DNA of 64,000 bases from Geodermatophilus sabuli (GTDB taxonomy: Bacteria; Actinomycetota; Actinomycetes; Mycobacteriales; Geodermatophilaceae): positions 124,001 through 188,000 of the forward strand of contig NZ_OBDO01000012.1 of assembly GCF_900215145.1 (NCBI RefSeq), read 5' to 3'. Each line of letters opens with the position of its first letter. Within the stretch, counting starts at the first letter, position 1. A program made the translations under genes and the position numbers. Positions 25,517 to 33,326 of the stretch are shown here, in pieces. The notes under the pieces were generated by a model, which was given only the letters and a program-made list of their open reading frames with translations, made no database searches and was not told the origin of the DNA.

Positions 25517-27172
25517 GTGACCGCCGGCCCGGACCGCCTCGTCGAGGGTGAGCTCGATGACGCGCTCTGGTGCCTGCTGGCGGCCAGCGACGACGACGAC
25601 CCCACCCGCTTCACCGCCGAGCACGACCGGGTCGAGCCCGTCCTGGTCGCCGCCACCGAACCGCTCTGGACGGCCTGGCGGCACGCGTTCGCCGCACGGC
25701 GGAGCCTCCTCGAGGGCGACCGGGAGGCCGCCGCGGCCGGCGTGCGGGCCGCCCGGGACGCGCTGATCCGGTGCCCACCCGACGCCCGGACGGCGCTGAC
25801 ACTGGCCTACCTGGCCCACGTGGAGGTCGCCTCCGACCACTTCGACGCCGCGATGCTCACCGCGATCGACGCGAGCCTGATCGCGGAGAGCCCGGGCGTC
25901 GGCGGGCCGTCGCGGGAGCTGCACCAGGCCCACCAGTGGCTGTCGCTGACGCTCACCGCGCTGGACCTGGAGGAGCTGGCGGTCGCCCAGGCGCTGTCCG
26001 GGCACCGGGTCGCCGCGGCGCTGCCCGACCTGGCCGACCAGTGGCGGCTGCTGCAGCTGTGCGCCCAGCAGCACGCCGAGCTGGCGCAGACGCTGCACCG
26101 GCGCGGCGACACCGACCGCTCGCGGGAACTGGCCGACGTCGCCGTCGAGTGCGCGCAGACCGCCCGCGCGCTGGACTGGGAGCCCGATCCCGCCGAGCAG
26201 AGCCTCCTGGACGTCGTCCAGGCCTGGGGGCTGGCCTGCCGCGGCGACCTCGACGACGCCCTCGGCCCACTGCGGAGCGCGCACCGGCGGGTCCACCGCG
26301 ACGGCGGCATCTGGCTGCGCGGGTACACCGACCTGGTCCTGGCCCGCCTGCTCACCCGCCTGTCGCAGTCGCAGGCCGGCGGTGGGCACGGCGCCGAGGC
26401 CACCGACCTGCTCGTGGACGCCGCCGGGGCCTTCGCCGCGACCGGGGACCGTCGGCGCTACCGGCAGTGCCTGCTGGAGCTGGGGCAGAGCACCGCGGCG
26501 ATGGGCCGGCCGGCCGAGGCGCTGCACTGGCTGGAGGCCTACCGCGCCGACACCGGGCGGGCGCACGCGCGCGGCCGGGAGCTGTGGGCGGAGATGTTCG
26601 TCCGGCGCAGCCGGCTGCGGGAGGCCGAGCGGCAGACCGCCGTCCTGCGCCGGCACGCGATGGAGGACCCCCTCACCGGCCTGGGCAACCGGCGCAGCGC
26701 GGAGCGGCGGCTGAGCAGTCTGCGGCTCGGCGACGAGCCCCTGTCGCTGGCCGTGGTGGACGTGGACCGGTTCAAGGAGGTCAACGACGACACCTCCCAC
26801 ACGCACGGCGACGAGGTGCTGCGGCGGGTGGCCGGGCTGCTGCTCGAGCACAGCCGCACCGGCGACGAGGTGTACCGCTGGGCCGGCGACGAGTTCCTCG
26901 TCGTCCTGCCGACGGCCACCGAGAGCCAGGCGCTGGTCGCCATGGACCGGCTGCGGGCGGCCGTCGCCGCCGCCGACTGGGGGGACCTGCAGCTCGCCGA
27001 GCCGGTCACCGTGAGCATCGGGGTCGCGACCGAGGCGGGCGCCGGCGAGGGGCCGTTCGGGTGGCGCTCGCTCTTCGACACCGCCGACCTGCACCTGTTC
27101 ACCGCCAAGCGCAGCGGCCGCAACCGCGTGCGGGCCCCCGGCGGGCGCGCACCGTGCGAGGGGGCACCGTGA
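25517..27172 (+). CDS. Diguanylate cyclase with TPR-like N-terminal region (first of a tandem pair)
   Basis: The roughly 551-residue soluble protein has about 370 residues of helical, TPR-like repeats (for example LADVAVECAQTARALDWEPD) and a C-terminal GGDEF domain starting at MEDPLTGLGNRR (about residue 381). The signature is RWAGDEF (about 454-460), an A-GDEF variant that is active in known cyclases. The inhibitory I-site RxxD lies exactly five residues before it (RTGD-EVYRW). The metal aspartate is in VVDVDRFKEVN. It should make c-di-GMP under TPR control. GTG 25517 follows GGAGGG at a short spacing; ATG 25505 is the alternative. Its stop overlaps the next gene's GTG. Confidence 0.85.
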   Translation: MTAGPDRLVEGELDDALWCLLAASDDDDPTRFTAEHDRVEPVLVAATEPLWTAWRHAFAARRSLLEGDREAAAAGVRAARDALIRCPPDARTALTLAYLAHVEVASDHFDAAMLTAIDASLIAESPGVGGPSRELHQAHQWLSLTLTALDLEELAVAQALSGHRVAAALPDLADQWRLLQLCAQQHAELAQTLHRRGDTDRSRELADVAVECAQTARALDWEPDPAEQSLLDVVQAWGLACRGDLDDALGPLRSAHRRVHRDGGIWLRGYTDLVLARLLTRLSQSQAGGGHGAEATDLLVDAAGAFAATGDRRRYRQCLLELGQSTAAMGRPAEALHWLEAYRADTGRAHARGRELWAEMFVRRSRLREAERQTAVLRRHAMEDPLTGLGNRRSAERRLSSLRLGDEPLSLAVVDVDRFKEVNDDTSHTHGDEVLRRVAGLLLEHSRTGDEVYRWAGDEFLVVLPTATESQALVAMDRLRAAVAAADWGDLQLAEPVTVSIGVATEAGAGEGPFGWRSLFDTADLHLFTAKRSGRNRVRAPGGRAPCEGAP

Positions 27173-30024
27173 GCGCGCAGGCCGGGTGGGACGGCTGTGA
27201 CGAAACGGACGACGGGGGGCACAACCGTCGGCGCGCCCCCCGGCCGGTGCTCGACTCGGCGCGGGACGCCGTGCACAGTGCGCTCGTGCCACCGGGAACC
27301 CTGCACCAACGGGTGACCGCCGCCCTGACGAACTGGCAGCTCGACGACGCCGAGGAGCTCCTCGCCGACGTCGAGACCGACATCTCGCCCTACGAGGCCT
27401 CCCCCGCCGACGATGCGCCGGCCACCCTCGGCCGCGCCTGGGCCGACACGCTGCGCGCCGAGCTGCTGGTGCGCCGGCTGCGGGTCGCCGGCTTCACCGT
27501 CGTCGGCGACCCGGTGGAGCCACCGCACGGCACCGGGAGCCCGCCCGCCCTCGACCTGCACGCCGGGGTGGCCGGACTCCTCGACGGCGCCCCGACCGGC
27601 TCCGGGACGGCGGTGGACGGCGACCCGCGGGCGGAGTCGGCGTCCCGCGCAGCGCTGGCGATCGCGCTCGTGCGCTCGGCGAAGGCCGCGTTCGACGCCA
27701 GCGACGACGACCTGCAGCGCGCCGCCGGCCTGGCCCGGCACGCCCGCATCGAGCTGCTCTCGCGCCGCATCGACGCCGCGATGGACGAGGCGGTCGAGGC
27801 GGCCAGCCTGCTCGACTCGACGCTGCCGCCGTCCGCGCTGCTGATCGACACCCTCGGCACGCTGGCCGCGGTGCTCGCCGACCTCGAGCTCATGCCGCTC
27901 GCGCTGGACTACCAGCGGCGGGCGCACGAGGCCGCCGCGGCGGTCCCGGCGCCGGAGCTCCCGTCCGACGCCGACGGGCCCGACGTGCTCGTCGCCCGGA
28001 CCGCCACCCGCCTGGGCGAGCTGTGCGCCGAGCTCGGCGAGGCGCTGCTGGACGACGGCGTCCCCGAGGTCGCGGCCGTGCACTTCGCCGAGGCCCGGGA
28101 GCTCGCCGAGCGCGCCTTGGCCCTGCTCCCGCCCGAGGCGGCCGGTGCGGTCGTCGCCGCCCAGGTGGTGCACGGCTGGGCGCTGGTCGGCCTCGGGGAG
28201 CACGCCGCAGCCGCCGCACCGCTGCGCACCGCCGTCCGGGTCACCGCCGCCGAGGGTGACCGCGCCCTGCTGTCGGCCGCGCTGCTGGCGCTGGGTCGCG
28301 CGCTGCGCCGCCAGGGTGACGGCCGCGGCGCCGACGAGCAGCTGGCCCGGGCGCTGGCCGTCGCCACCGAGCACGGGCTGCCGCGGCTGCGCCGGGCCGC
28401 GCTGCGGGAGCTGTGCACGCTGCACTCGGAGCTGGACGACGCCGGCCGCGCGCTCCCCTACCTGCAGGCCTACCTCGCCGACGAGCTGGACCGCGTGGAC
28501 GAGCGGCGCACCCGCTGGGTGGAGCTGTTCGGCCGGCGCAAGAGCCTGCTGGAGACCGAGCGGGCCGCCGGGCAGCTGCGCCGGCAGGCCTACGAGGACC
28601 CGCTCACCCACCTGCCCAACCGGCGCTACGCCGAGGCCCGGCTGGACGTCCTGCTCTCCTCCGGCGCCGTCCCCGCCCTGGCCGTCGTCGACGTGGACCG
28701 GTTCAAGGAGGTCAACGACACCGCCGGGCACCCGACCGGGGACGCGGTGCTGCGCACCGTCGGCGAGCTGCTGATCGCCGGCGTGCGGGACACCGACGAG
28801 GTGTGCCGCTGGGCCGGGGACGAGTTCGTCGTCCTGCTGCCGGAGACGACCGCCGAGCAGGCCGAGCGGGCGCTGGAGCGCACCCGGCGGGCGGTCGCCG
28901 CGTACGACTGGGCGGGTCGGGGCGTGGAACTCCCCGTGACCATCAGCGTCGGCATCGCCTCGGCGACCCGCGGTGACGACCGCCGCACCCTGTTCGCCGC
29001 CGCCGACGGGGTCCTGTACGACGCCAAGCGCAGCGGCCGGAACCGCGTCGTCCGGCTCTCGGCGAAGACCCAGACCCGCGCCGGCGACAGCCCGCTCGAC
29101 GCCCTCTTCGGCCCGTCGACACCTCCTGCGACGGCTGTGACGGACGGGTCCGGAGGGGACGACACGACCCCGGCCGGTACCCGGGAGCCGGCCGTCCCGG
29201 CGCCTAGGGTCCCTGCCGTGCAGCCTTCCCCGCTGGACGACCCGGCCGGCGACCCCGGCGGCTTCGCCCCCCTCCTCGTCGAGCCCGTCGACCCACCCCT
29301 CGGCCTGGGCAGTCCACTGGAGCCCGCGCTGGGCCCGGTCCCGCCGGTCGCCGCCCACCCGGCGGAGCCCGCACCGCCGCCCGCCGCCCCTCGCCACGAT
29401 GCGCCCGCCGAACCCGACGTCATCTGGGCCACCGGCCGCGGCACCGAGCAGGTCCTGGCGCTGGTCCGCGAGGCCCGCCGGAACTTCCCCGACCGGCCAG
29501 CCGTGGTCGTGCGCGCGACCGCCGAGACCCTCGTCGCGCTGGCCAGCGAGCACGACGCCTACACGACCGTGGACGCCGCGGCGATGTCGGCGGCGGTCGG
29601 CCCGCTGCCCGACCCCGCCGGCCGCATCGGCGTCCTCTGCGGCGCCGGCGGCGACCTGCCCGTGGCTGCCGAGGCCGCCTTCGCCGCCCGGGTCACGGGC
29701 ACCGAGGTGGTGCGGGTGGACGACGTCGGGGGCAACCGGCTGCGGCCGCTGCTCACCGACCGCTCCCTGCTCGACGACGTCGACTGCCTGGTCGTCGTCG
29801 CGGGGATGGATGCCTCCCTCGCCGGCCTGGTCGGCGCGATGACCGACGTGCCGATCGTCGCCGTCCCGACCTCCACCGGGCAGCCCGGCTCGTTCGGCGG
29901 GTTCAGCGCGCTGCTCACCATGCTCAACTCGGCCTCACCCGGTGTCGTGGTCAGCAACATCGACAACGGCCACTCCGCCGGCGTCTTCGCCGCGCGGATC
30001 GCCCGCAGGACCCGGCGCGGCTGA
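27169..30024 (+). CDS. Diguanylate cyclase continuing in frame into a LarB domain
   Basis: One 951-residue open frame. Residues 1 to about 470 are helical repeats similar to the preceding gene. About 473-630 is a GGDEF domain: YEDPLTHLPNRR, VVDVDRFKEVN, I-site RDTD five residues before the A-GDEF signature in RWAGDEF, and ending KRSGRNRVV. A 55-residue Pro/Thr/Gly linker follows, and from about residue 684 a LarB/AIR-carboxylase-like domain with no stop between. GTG 27169 overlaps the stop of the first cyclase (GTGA), so the pair is co-translated. Either this is a real cyclase-LarB fusion, or LarB is made separately from the in-frame GTG at 29218. The sequence alone does not decide. Confidence 0.75.
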   Translation: MSAQAGWDGCDETDDGGHNRRRAPRPVLDSARDAVHSALVPPGTLHQRVTAALTNWQLDDAEELLADVETDISPYEASPADDAPATLGRAWADTLRAELLVRRLRVAGFTVVGDPVEPPHGTGSPPALDLHAGVAGLLDGAPTGSGTAVDGDPRAESASRAALAIALVRSAKAAFDASDDDLQRAAGLARHARIELLSRRIDAAMDEAVEAASLLDSTLPPSALLIDTLGTLAAVLADLELMPLALDYQRRAHEAAAAVPAPELPSDADGPDVLVARTATRLGELCAELGEALLDDGVPEVAAVHFAEARELAERALALLPPEAAGAVVAAQVVHGWALVGLGEHAAAAAPLRTAVRVTAAEGDRALLSAALLALGRALRRQGDGRGADEQLARALAVATEHGLPRLRRAALRELCTLHSELDDAGRALPYLQAYLADELDRVDERRTRWVELFGRRKSLLETERAAGQLRRQAYEDPLTHLPNRRYAEARLDVLLSSGAVPALAVVDVDRFKEVNDTAGHPTGDAVLRTVGELLIAGVRDTDEVCRWAGDEFVVLLPETTAEQAERALERTRRAVAAYDWAGRGVELPVTISVGIASATRGDDRRTLFAAADGVLYDAKRSGRNRVVRLSAKTQTRAGDSPLDALFGPSTPPATAVTDGSGGDDTTPAGTREPAVPAPRVPAVQPSPLDDPAGDPGGFAPLLVEPVDPPLGLGSPLEPALGPVPPVAAHPAEPAPPPAAPRHDAPAEPDVIWATGRGTEQVLALVREARRNFPDRPAVVVRATAETLVALASEHDAYTTVDAAAMSAAVGPLPDPAGRIGVLCGAGGDLPVAAEAAFAARVTGTEVVRVDDVGGNRLRPLLTDRSLLDDVDCLVVVAGMDASLAGLVGAMTDVPIVAVPTSTGQPGSFGGFSALLTMLNSASPGVVVSNIDNGHSAGVFAARIARRTRRG
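29205..29210 (+). promoter_or_regulatory. -10 box inside the cyclase frame, before LarB
   Basis: TAGGGT followed by 7 nt and GTG 29218 has the same layout as the leaderless promoters of this window, for example that at 10918. It would make a separate LarB without a ribosome site. Confidence 0.5.
29218..30024 (+). CDS. larB: Nickel-pincer cofactor carboxylase/hydrolase LarB (possible independent product)
   Basis: The last 268 residues of the preceding frame form a LarB: EPDVIWATGRGTEQVLALV at the N-terminal junction, then the PurE-like core with AGRIGVLCGAGGDLPVAAEA, VDDVGGNRLRPLL, VVVAGMDASLAGLVGAM, AVPTSTGQPGSFGGFSALL and NIDNGHSAGVFAARIA. LarB carboxylates and hydrolyses nicotinic acid adenine dinucleotide in the first step to the nickel pincer nucleotide. 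The first 60 residues are proline-rich and do not resemble typical LarB N termini. larC follows 101 nt later; larE and larA are not in the window. Confidence 0.7.
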   Translation: MQPSPLDDPAGDPGGFAPLLVEPVDPPLGLGSPLEPALGPVPPVAAHPAEPAPPPAAPRHDAPAEPDVIWATGRGTEQVLALVREARRNFPDRPAVVVRATAETLVALASEHDAYTTVDAAAMSAAVGPLPDPAGRIGVLCGAGGDLPVAAEAAFAARVTGTEVVRVDDVGGNRLRPLLTDRSLLDDVDCLVVVAGMDASLAGLVGAMTDVPIVAVPTSTGQPGSFGGFSALLTMLNSASPGVVVSNIDNGHSAGVFAARIARRTRRG

Positions 30025-30031
30025 CCCTCCT

Positions 30032-30098
30032 CCGTTGATCATCGTCGGGTGGCCGGTCGCCTCGGCGTGGCGGGCCGCCACCCGCCGATGATCAACGG
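30032..30098. terminator. 22-bp hairpin between larB and larC
   Basis: Arms 30032-30053 and 30077-30098 pair with a single mismatch around a 23-nt loop. It should end or attenuate the cyclase-larB transcript. larC has its own candidate -10 (GATGAT, 30114-30119). Confidence 0.7.
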
Positions 30099-30125
30099 CG
30101 GCTCAGCGCAGGGGATGATCGCCCG

Positions 30126-31298
30126 GTGATCGGTTGGCTGGACCTGGCCGCGGGTGCATCCGGGGACCTGCTGCTGGGTGCCCTCGTGGACGCCGGCGTG
30201 CCGCTGGACGTCCCGGCGGCCGCGGTCGCCGCGCTGCCGGTCGAGCCGGTCCGGCTGACCACCGAGCAGGTCACCCGGCACGGGCTGGGCGCCACCCGGG
30301 TGCACGTGTCCGCGCCGCCGTCGGCCCACCACCGCACCTGGGCCGACGTGCGGCAACTGCTGGCCCGCGCCGACCTGGCACCGGCGGTGCGGGCGGGGGC
30401 CCTCGCCGTCTTCGAGCGGCTGGCGGTCGCGGAGGGGCGGGTGCACCGGGTCGCCCCGGACGCCGTCCACTTCCACGAGGTCGGGGCGCTGGACGCGCTC
30501 GCCGACGTCGTCGGCGTGGTCGCCGCGTTCGAGCACCTCGGCCTGACGCGGCTGACCGCCTCCTCCGTGGCGCTGGGCAGCGGCTCGGCGCGCAGCGCGC
30601 ACGGCGTGGTGCCCGTCCCGGCGCCCGCGGTGCTCGAGCTGCTGGCCGGGGTGCCCGTGCACGCCGGCCCGGTGCCGGCCGAGACCTGCACCCCGACCGG
30701 CGCCGCGCTGCTCGCGGCGCGGGTGGAGGAGTGGACGACGCTGCCGGCTATGCGGGTGCGGCGGGTCGGCGTCGGCGCGGGCGCCCGCGACCCGGAGCAG
30801 CTGCCCAACGTCGTCCGGCTGGTGCTCGGCGAACCCGAGGCGCCCACCCCGGCGACGACGGTCGTGCTCGAGGCCAACGTCGACGACCTCGACCCCCGGC
30901 TGTGGCCGGGGGTGCTGGAGACGCTGCTGGCCGCCGGCGCCTCGGACGCCTGGCTGACCCCGATCCTGATGAAGAAGGGGCGCCCGTCGCACACGCTGTC
31001 GGCGCTGTGCCCGCCCGCCGCCGTCGCCGCGGTGCAGGCCGCGGTGTTCGCGACGACGTCCACCATCGGACTGCGGGTCGTGCCGGTGGGCAAGGTGGCG
31101 CTGGAGCGCGCCGCCGCGTCGGTCGAGGTGCTCGGTGGCCGGGTGGGGGTCAAGCTGGCCCGCGACCGCGGGCGGCTGGTCAACGTCAGCGTGGAGTTCG
31201 ACGACGTCGCTGCCCTGGCCCGCGACCGGCAGCTGCCGGTCAAGGAGGTGCTGCGGGCGGCCACCGCCGCCGCCGAGGCCGCCCACCCGGTCACCTGA
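30126..31298 (+). CDS. larC: Nickel-pincer cofactor cyclometallase LarC
   Basis: The 390-residue protein matches LarC (DUF111). The start IGWLDLAAGASGDLLLGALV is the family's N-terminal mark, followed by VHFHEVGALDALADVVGV, HGVVPVPAPAVLELL, ETCTPTGAALLA, VLEANVDDLDPRLW and LTPILMKKGRPSHTLSALC. LarC inserts nickel into the pincer nucleotide in a CTP-dependent step. It is encoded as one full-length protein, unlike lactobacilli where a programmed frameshift splits it into LarC1 and LarC2. GTG 30126 has GATGAT 6 nt upstream. The 3' end overlaps the convergent MFS gene by 8 nt. Confidence 0.9.
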   Translation: MIGWLDLAAGASGDLLLGALVDAGVPLDVPAAAVAALPVEPVRLTTEQVTRHGLGATRVHVSAPPSAHHRTWADVRQLLARADLAPAVRAGALAVFERLAVAEGRVHRVAPDAVHFHEVGALDALADVVGVVAAFEHLGLTRLTASSVALGSGSARSAHGVVPVPAPAVLELLAGVPVHAGPVPAETCTPTGAALLAARVEEWTTLPAMRVRRVGVGAGARDPEQLPNVVRLVLGEPEAPTPATTVVLEANVDDLDPRLWPGVLETLLAAGASDAWLTPILMKKGRPSHTLSALCPPAAVAAVQAAVFATTSTIGLRVVPVGKVALERAAASVEVLGGRVGVKLARDRGRLVNVSVEFDDVAALARDRQLPVKEVLRAATAAAEAAHPVT

Positions 31299-32373
31299 CC
31301 GCGCCGAGCCTGCTCCGCAGGCCGGCCGCCACCACCGGGACGACGGCGAGGACCACCACCGCCACCCCGCCCAGGCCGCCGAGCGCCCACGCGGCGAACA
31401 CCGGCAACGACGCGAGCTCCACCCCGAGCCCGGCCACCGACGTCACCGTCGCCCGGTGCGGCCCGGTGATCCGGTGCTGCAGCCGCGCCTCACCGACGAC
31501 GAGCACCGCGATGTAGAGGCCGTAGGCGGCACTCAGCGCGACCAGCGCCGCCGGCCGCGCCCAGCCCGCCGACACCAGCAGCAGCAGGCCGGCGAGCACC
31601 AGCAGCGCGGGCAGCGCGCGGTCGGGCAGCCGCTCGGCGCGACCGGCCAGCGCGCCGCCCAGGGCGCCCGCCAGCGAGGCGGCGAGCACCGCGAACGGGA
31701 CGGCGGCGGTCGGGACCCCCCAGCCGCCGGCCAGCACCGGGAAGTACTCCTCCATCGCGTCGAGGCCGCCGAGCAGGGCGACCGCCAGGACGGTGAGCCG
31801 CAGCCCCGGACGGCGCAGCGTCTCCGCCAGTCCCTGCCGCAGCGGCACCTCGTCCTCGCCGTCGTCCGCCGCGTGCCGGACCTCGGGGAGGCGCAGCGCG
31901 AGCGCGGCGGCGGCCAGGCTGACGCCCACGCTGACCCAGCCGACCAGGGGGTAGCCGCCGACGGCGAACAGCGCGCTGGCCGCGATCGCCGTCGGCACCT
32001 GCACGAGCAGTTCGGCGGCGGTCATCCAGCCGTTGACCCGGGCGTAGGACCCGGCCGCGCCGACCGCGGTCAGGCCGTCGTAGACCAGCGCCTCGGCCGC
32101 GCCGGACACCAGCGCCGAGGACACGCCCCACAGCACGAACCCGACGGCGAAGGCCGCGGTCGCGGGGGCCGCCGTCCACACGGCGAAGCCGGCCGCCTGC
32201 AGCACGCCGCCGAGCACCACGACGCCGCGGCGCGACCACCGGTCGGCGAGGATGCCGGCCGGCACCTCGGTCAGCAGCCCGGTGACCGACCAGACGGCGA
32301 ACAGCGCCGAGACCTGCGCACCGGTGAGCCCGGTGTCGAGGAACAGCAGCGCGTAGAGCGGGTAGTAGGGCAC
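31291..32373 (-). CDS. MFS transporter, probably 5'-truncated by a nonsense codon
   Basis: The longest frame after a standard start gives 360 residues with 11 hydrophobic helices and MFS marks such as LADRWSRRGVVV after helix 2. GTG 32373 cuts helix 1 in half: the preceding in-frame codons encode LARLAVGWAALSEL, which completes it. Further upstream an ATG at 32469 sits 6 nt after TACCGT, the usual leaderless layout, but its fifth codon is TGA (32457-32455). If that were TGG, the frame would be a complete 392-residue MFS protein. So either the gene is a recent pseudogene, or it uses a weak internal start, or the base is a sequencing error. Confidence 0.7.
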   Translation of the reverse strand: MPYYPLYALLFLDTGLTGAQVSALFAVWSVTGLLTEVPAGILADRWSRRGVVVLGGVLQAAGFAVWTAAPATAAFAVGFVLWGVSSALVSGAAEALVYDGLTAVGAAGSYARVNGWMTAAELLVQVPTAIAASALFAVGGYPLVGWVSVGVSLAAAALALRLPEVRHAADDGEDEVPLRQGLAETLRRPGLRLTVLAVALLGGLDAMEEYFPVLAGGWGVPTAAVPFAVLAASLAGALGGALAGRAERLPDRALPALLVLAGLLLLVSAGWARPAALVALSAAYGLYIAVLVVGEARLQHRITGPHRATVTSVAGLGVELASLPVFAAWALGGLGGVAVVVLAVVPVVAAGLRSRLGAVR

Positions 32374-32475
32374 CAGCTCCGACAGGGCAGCCCAGCCGAC
32401 CGCCAGCCGGGCCAGGGGCCGGGCCGCGGGCGGGAGGGGATCCGGGGACGGGGGTCAACGGAACGGCATGCCGGG

Positions 32476-32481
32476 ACGGTA
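32476..32481 (-). promoter_or_regulatory. -10 box for the MFS gene
   Basis: TACCGT on the minus strand lies 6 nt before ATG 32469, which is followed four codons later by an in-frame TGA. Confidence 0.5.
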
Positions 32482-32595
32482 GCGCCGCGCCGTCCCGCCC
32501 GCACGCGGGTTCCCGGAGGGGGCTCAGCTACCGTGGAGCACCGGAATGGACTGCCCGCGCCCCGCCCGGCAGTGCCGAGCGGAAGAGAGTCCCCC

Positions 32596-33198
32596 GTGCT
32601 GTCCCTGACGGTCATCGCGACCGCGTACGTACTCGTCCTGCCCGTCGAGCTGCCGGACAAGACGCTGTTCGCCAGCCTGGTCCTGGCCACCCGGTTCGCT
32701 CCGCTGCCGGTCTTCGTCGGCGTGGGGGCGGCGTTCGGCGTGCAGGTGGCCATCGCCGTCACCGCCGGCAGCCTGCTCTCGCTGCTGCCCGGGCCGCTGG
32801 TCAGCGGCGTGGTGGCGGTGCTGTTCCTGGTCGGCGCGGTGCTGCTGTGGCGCAGCGCGCGCAGCGGGCCGGAGGACGCCGGGGAGGCCGCCGAGCGGCG
32901 GGAGCAGACGTCGTTCCTGCGGGCGGCGGCGATCTCCTTCGGCGTGCTGTTCGCCGCCGAGTGGGGCGACCTCTCGCAGCTGGCCACGGCCGGGCTCGCC
33001 GCCCGATTGGACGACCCCGTGTCGGTGTTCATCGGCGCGTGGGCCGCGCTGCTCACCGTCTCCGGGCTGGCGGTCTTCCTCGGCAAGAAGCTGGCCGACC
33101 GCCTGCCGGTGGCCCTCATCCGCCGGGTGGCGGCCCTGCTGTTCCTGGTGTTCGCGGTCGTGGCGGCCGTCGAGACGGTGCGCACGCTGACCTCCTGA
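32596..33198 (+). CDS. GDT1/TMEM165-family membrane transporter
   Basis: The 200-residue membrane protein has six hydrophobic helices in two halves and both UPF0016 signatures: ELPDKTLFASL in helix 1 and EWGDLSQLATAG in helix 4 (consensus E-x-G-D-K/R-T/S). Relatives transport manganese or calcium out of the cytoplasm. A central charged loop (RSARSGPEDAGEAAERREQT) separates the halves. GTG 32596 follows GGAAGAGAG. The leader after the likely -10 TACCGT (32529) is only about 55 nt, too short for the manganese riboswitch often found before this family. Confidence 0.85.
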   Translation: MLSLTVIATAYVLVLPVELPDKTLFASLVLATRFAPLPVFVGVGAAFGVQVAIAVTAGSLLSLLPGPLVSGVVAVLFLVGAVLLWRSARSGPEDAGEAAERREQTSFLRAAAISFGVLFAAEWGDLSQLATAGLAARLDDPVSVFIGAWAALLTVSGLAVFLGKKLADRLPVALIRRVAALLFLVFAVVAAVETVRTLTS

Positions 33199-33326
33199 TC
33201 CGAGACCACCCCGTCCGGGGGAGGTGCCGGACCGGCGGCTCAACCGGATCGCCGGGGGCGTCGATGAGACAGCAGGACGGCCGGAGGCGCCGTCCGGTCA
33301 GGACGACGCCGAGGAGCCGTGGACCC

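Noticed and set aside
32529..32595. A manganese (yybP-ykoY) riboswitch before the GDT1-type gene
   Set aside because: Only about 55 nt lie between the likely transcription start and GTG 32596, and no paired elements of that riboswitch are visible.
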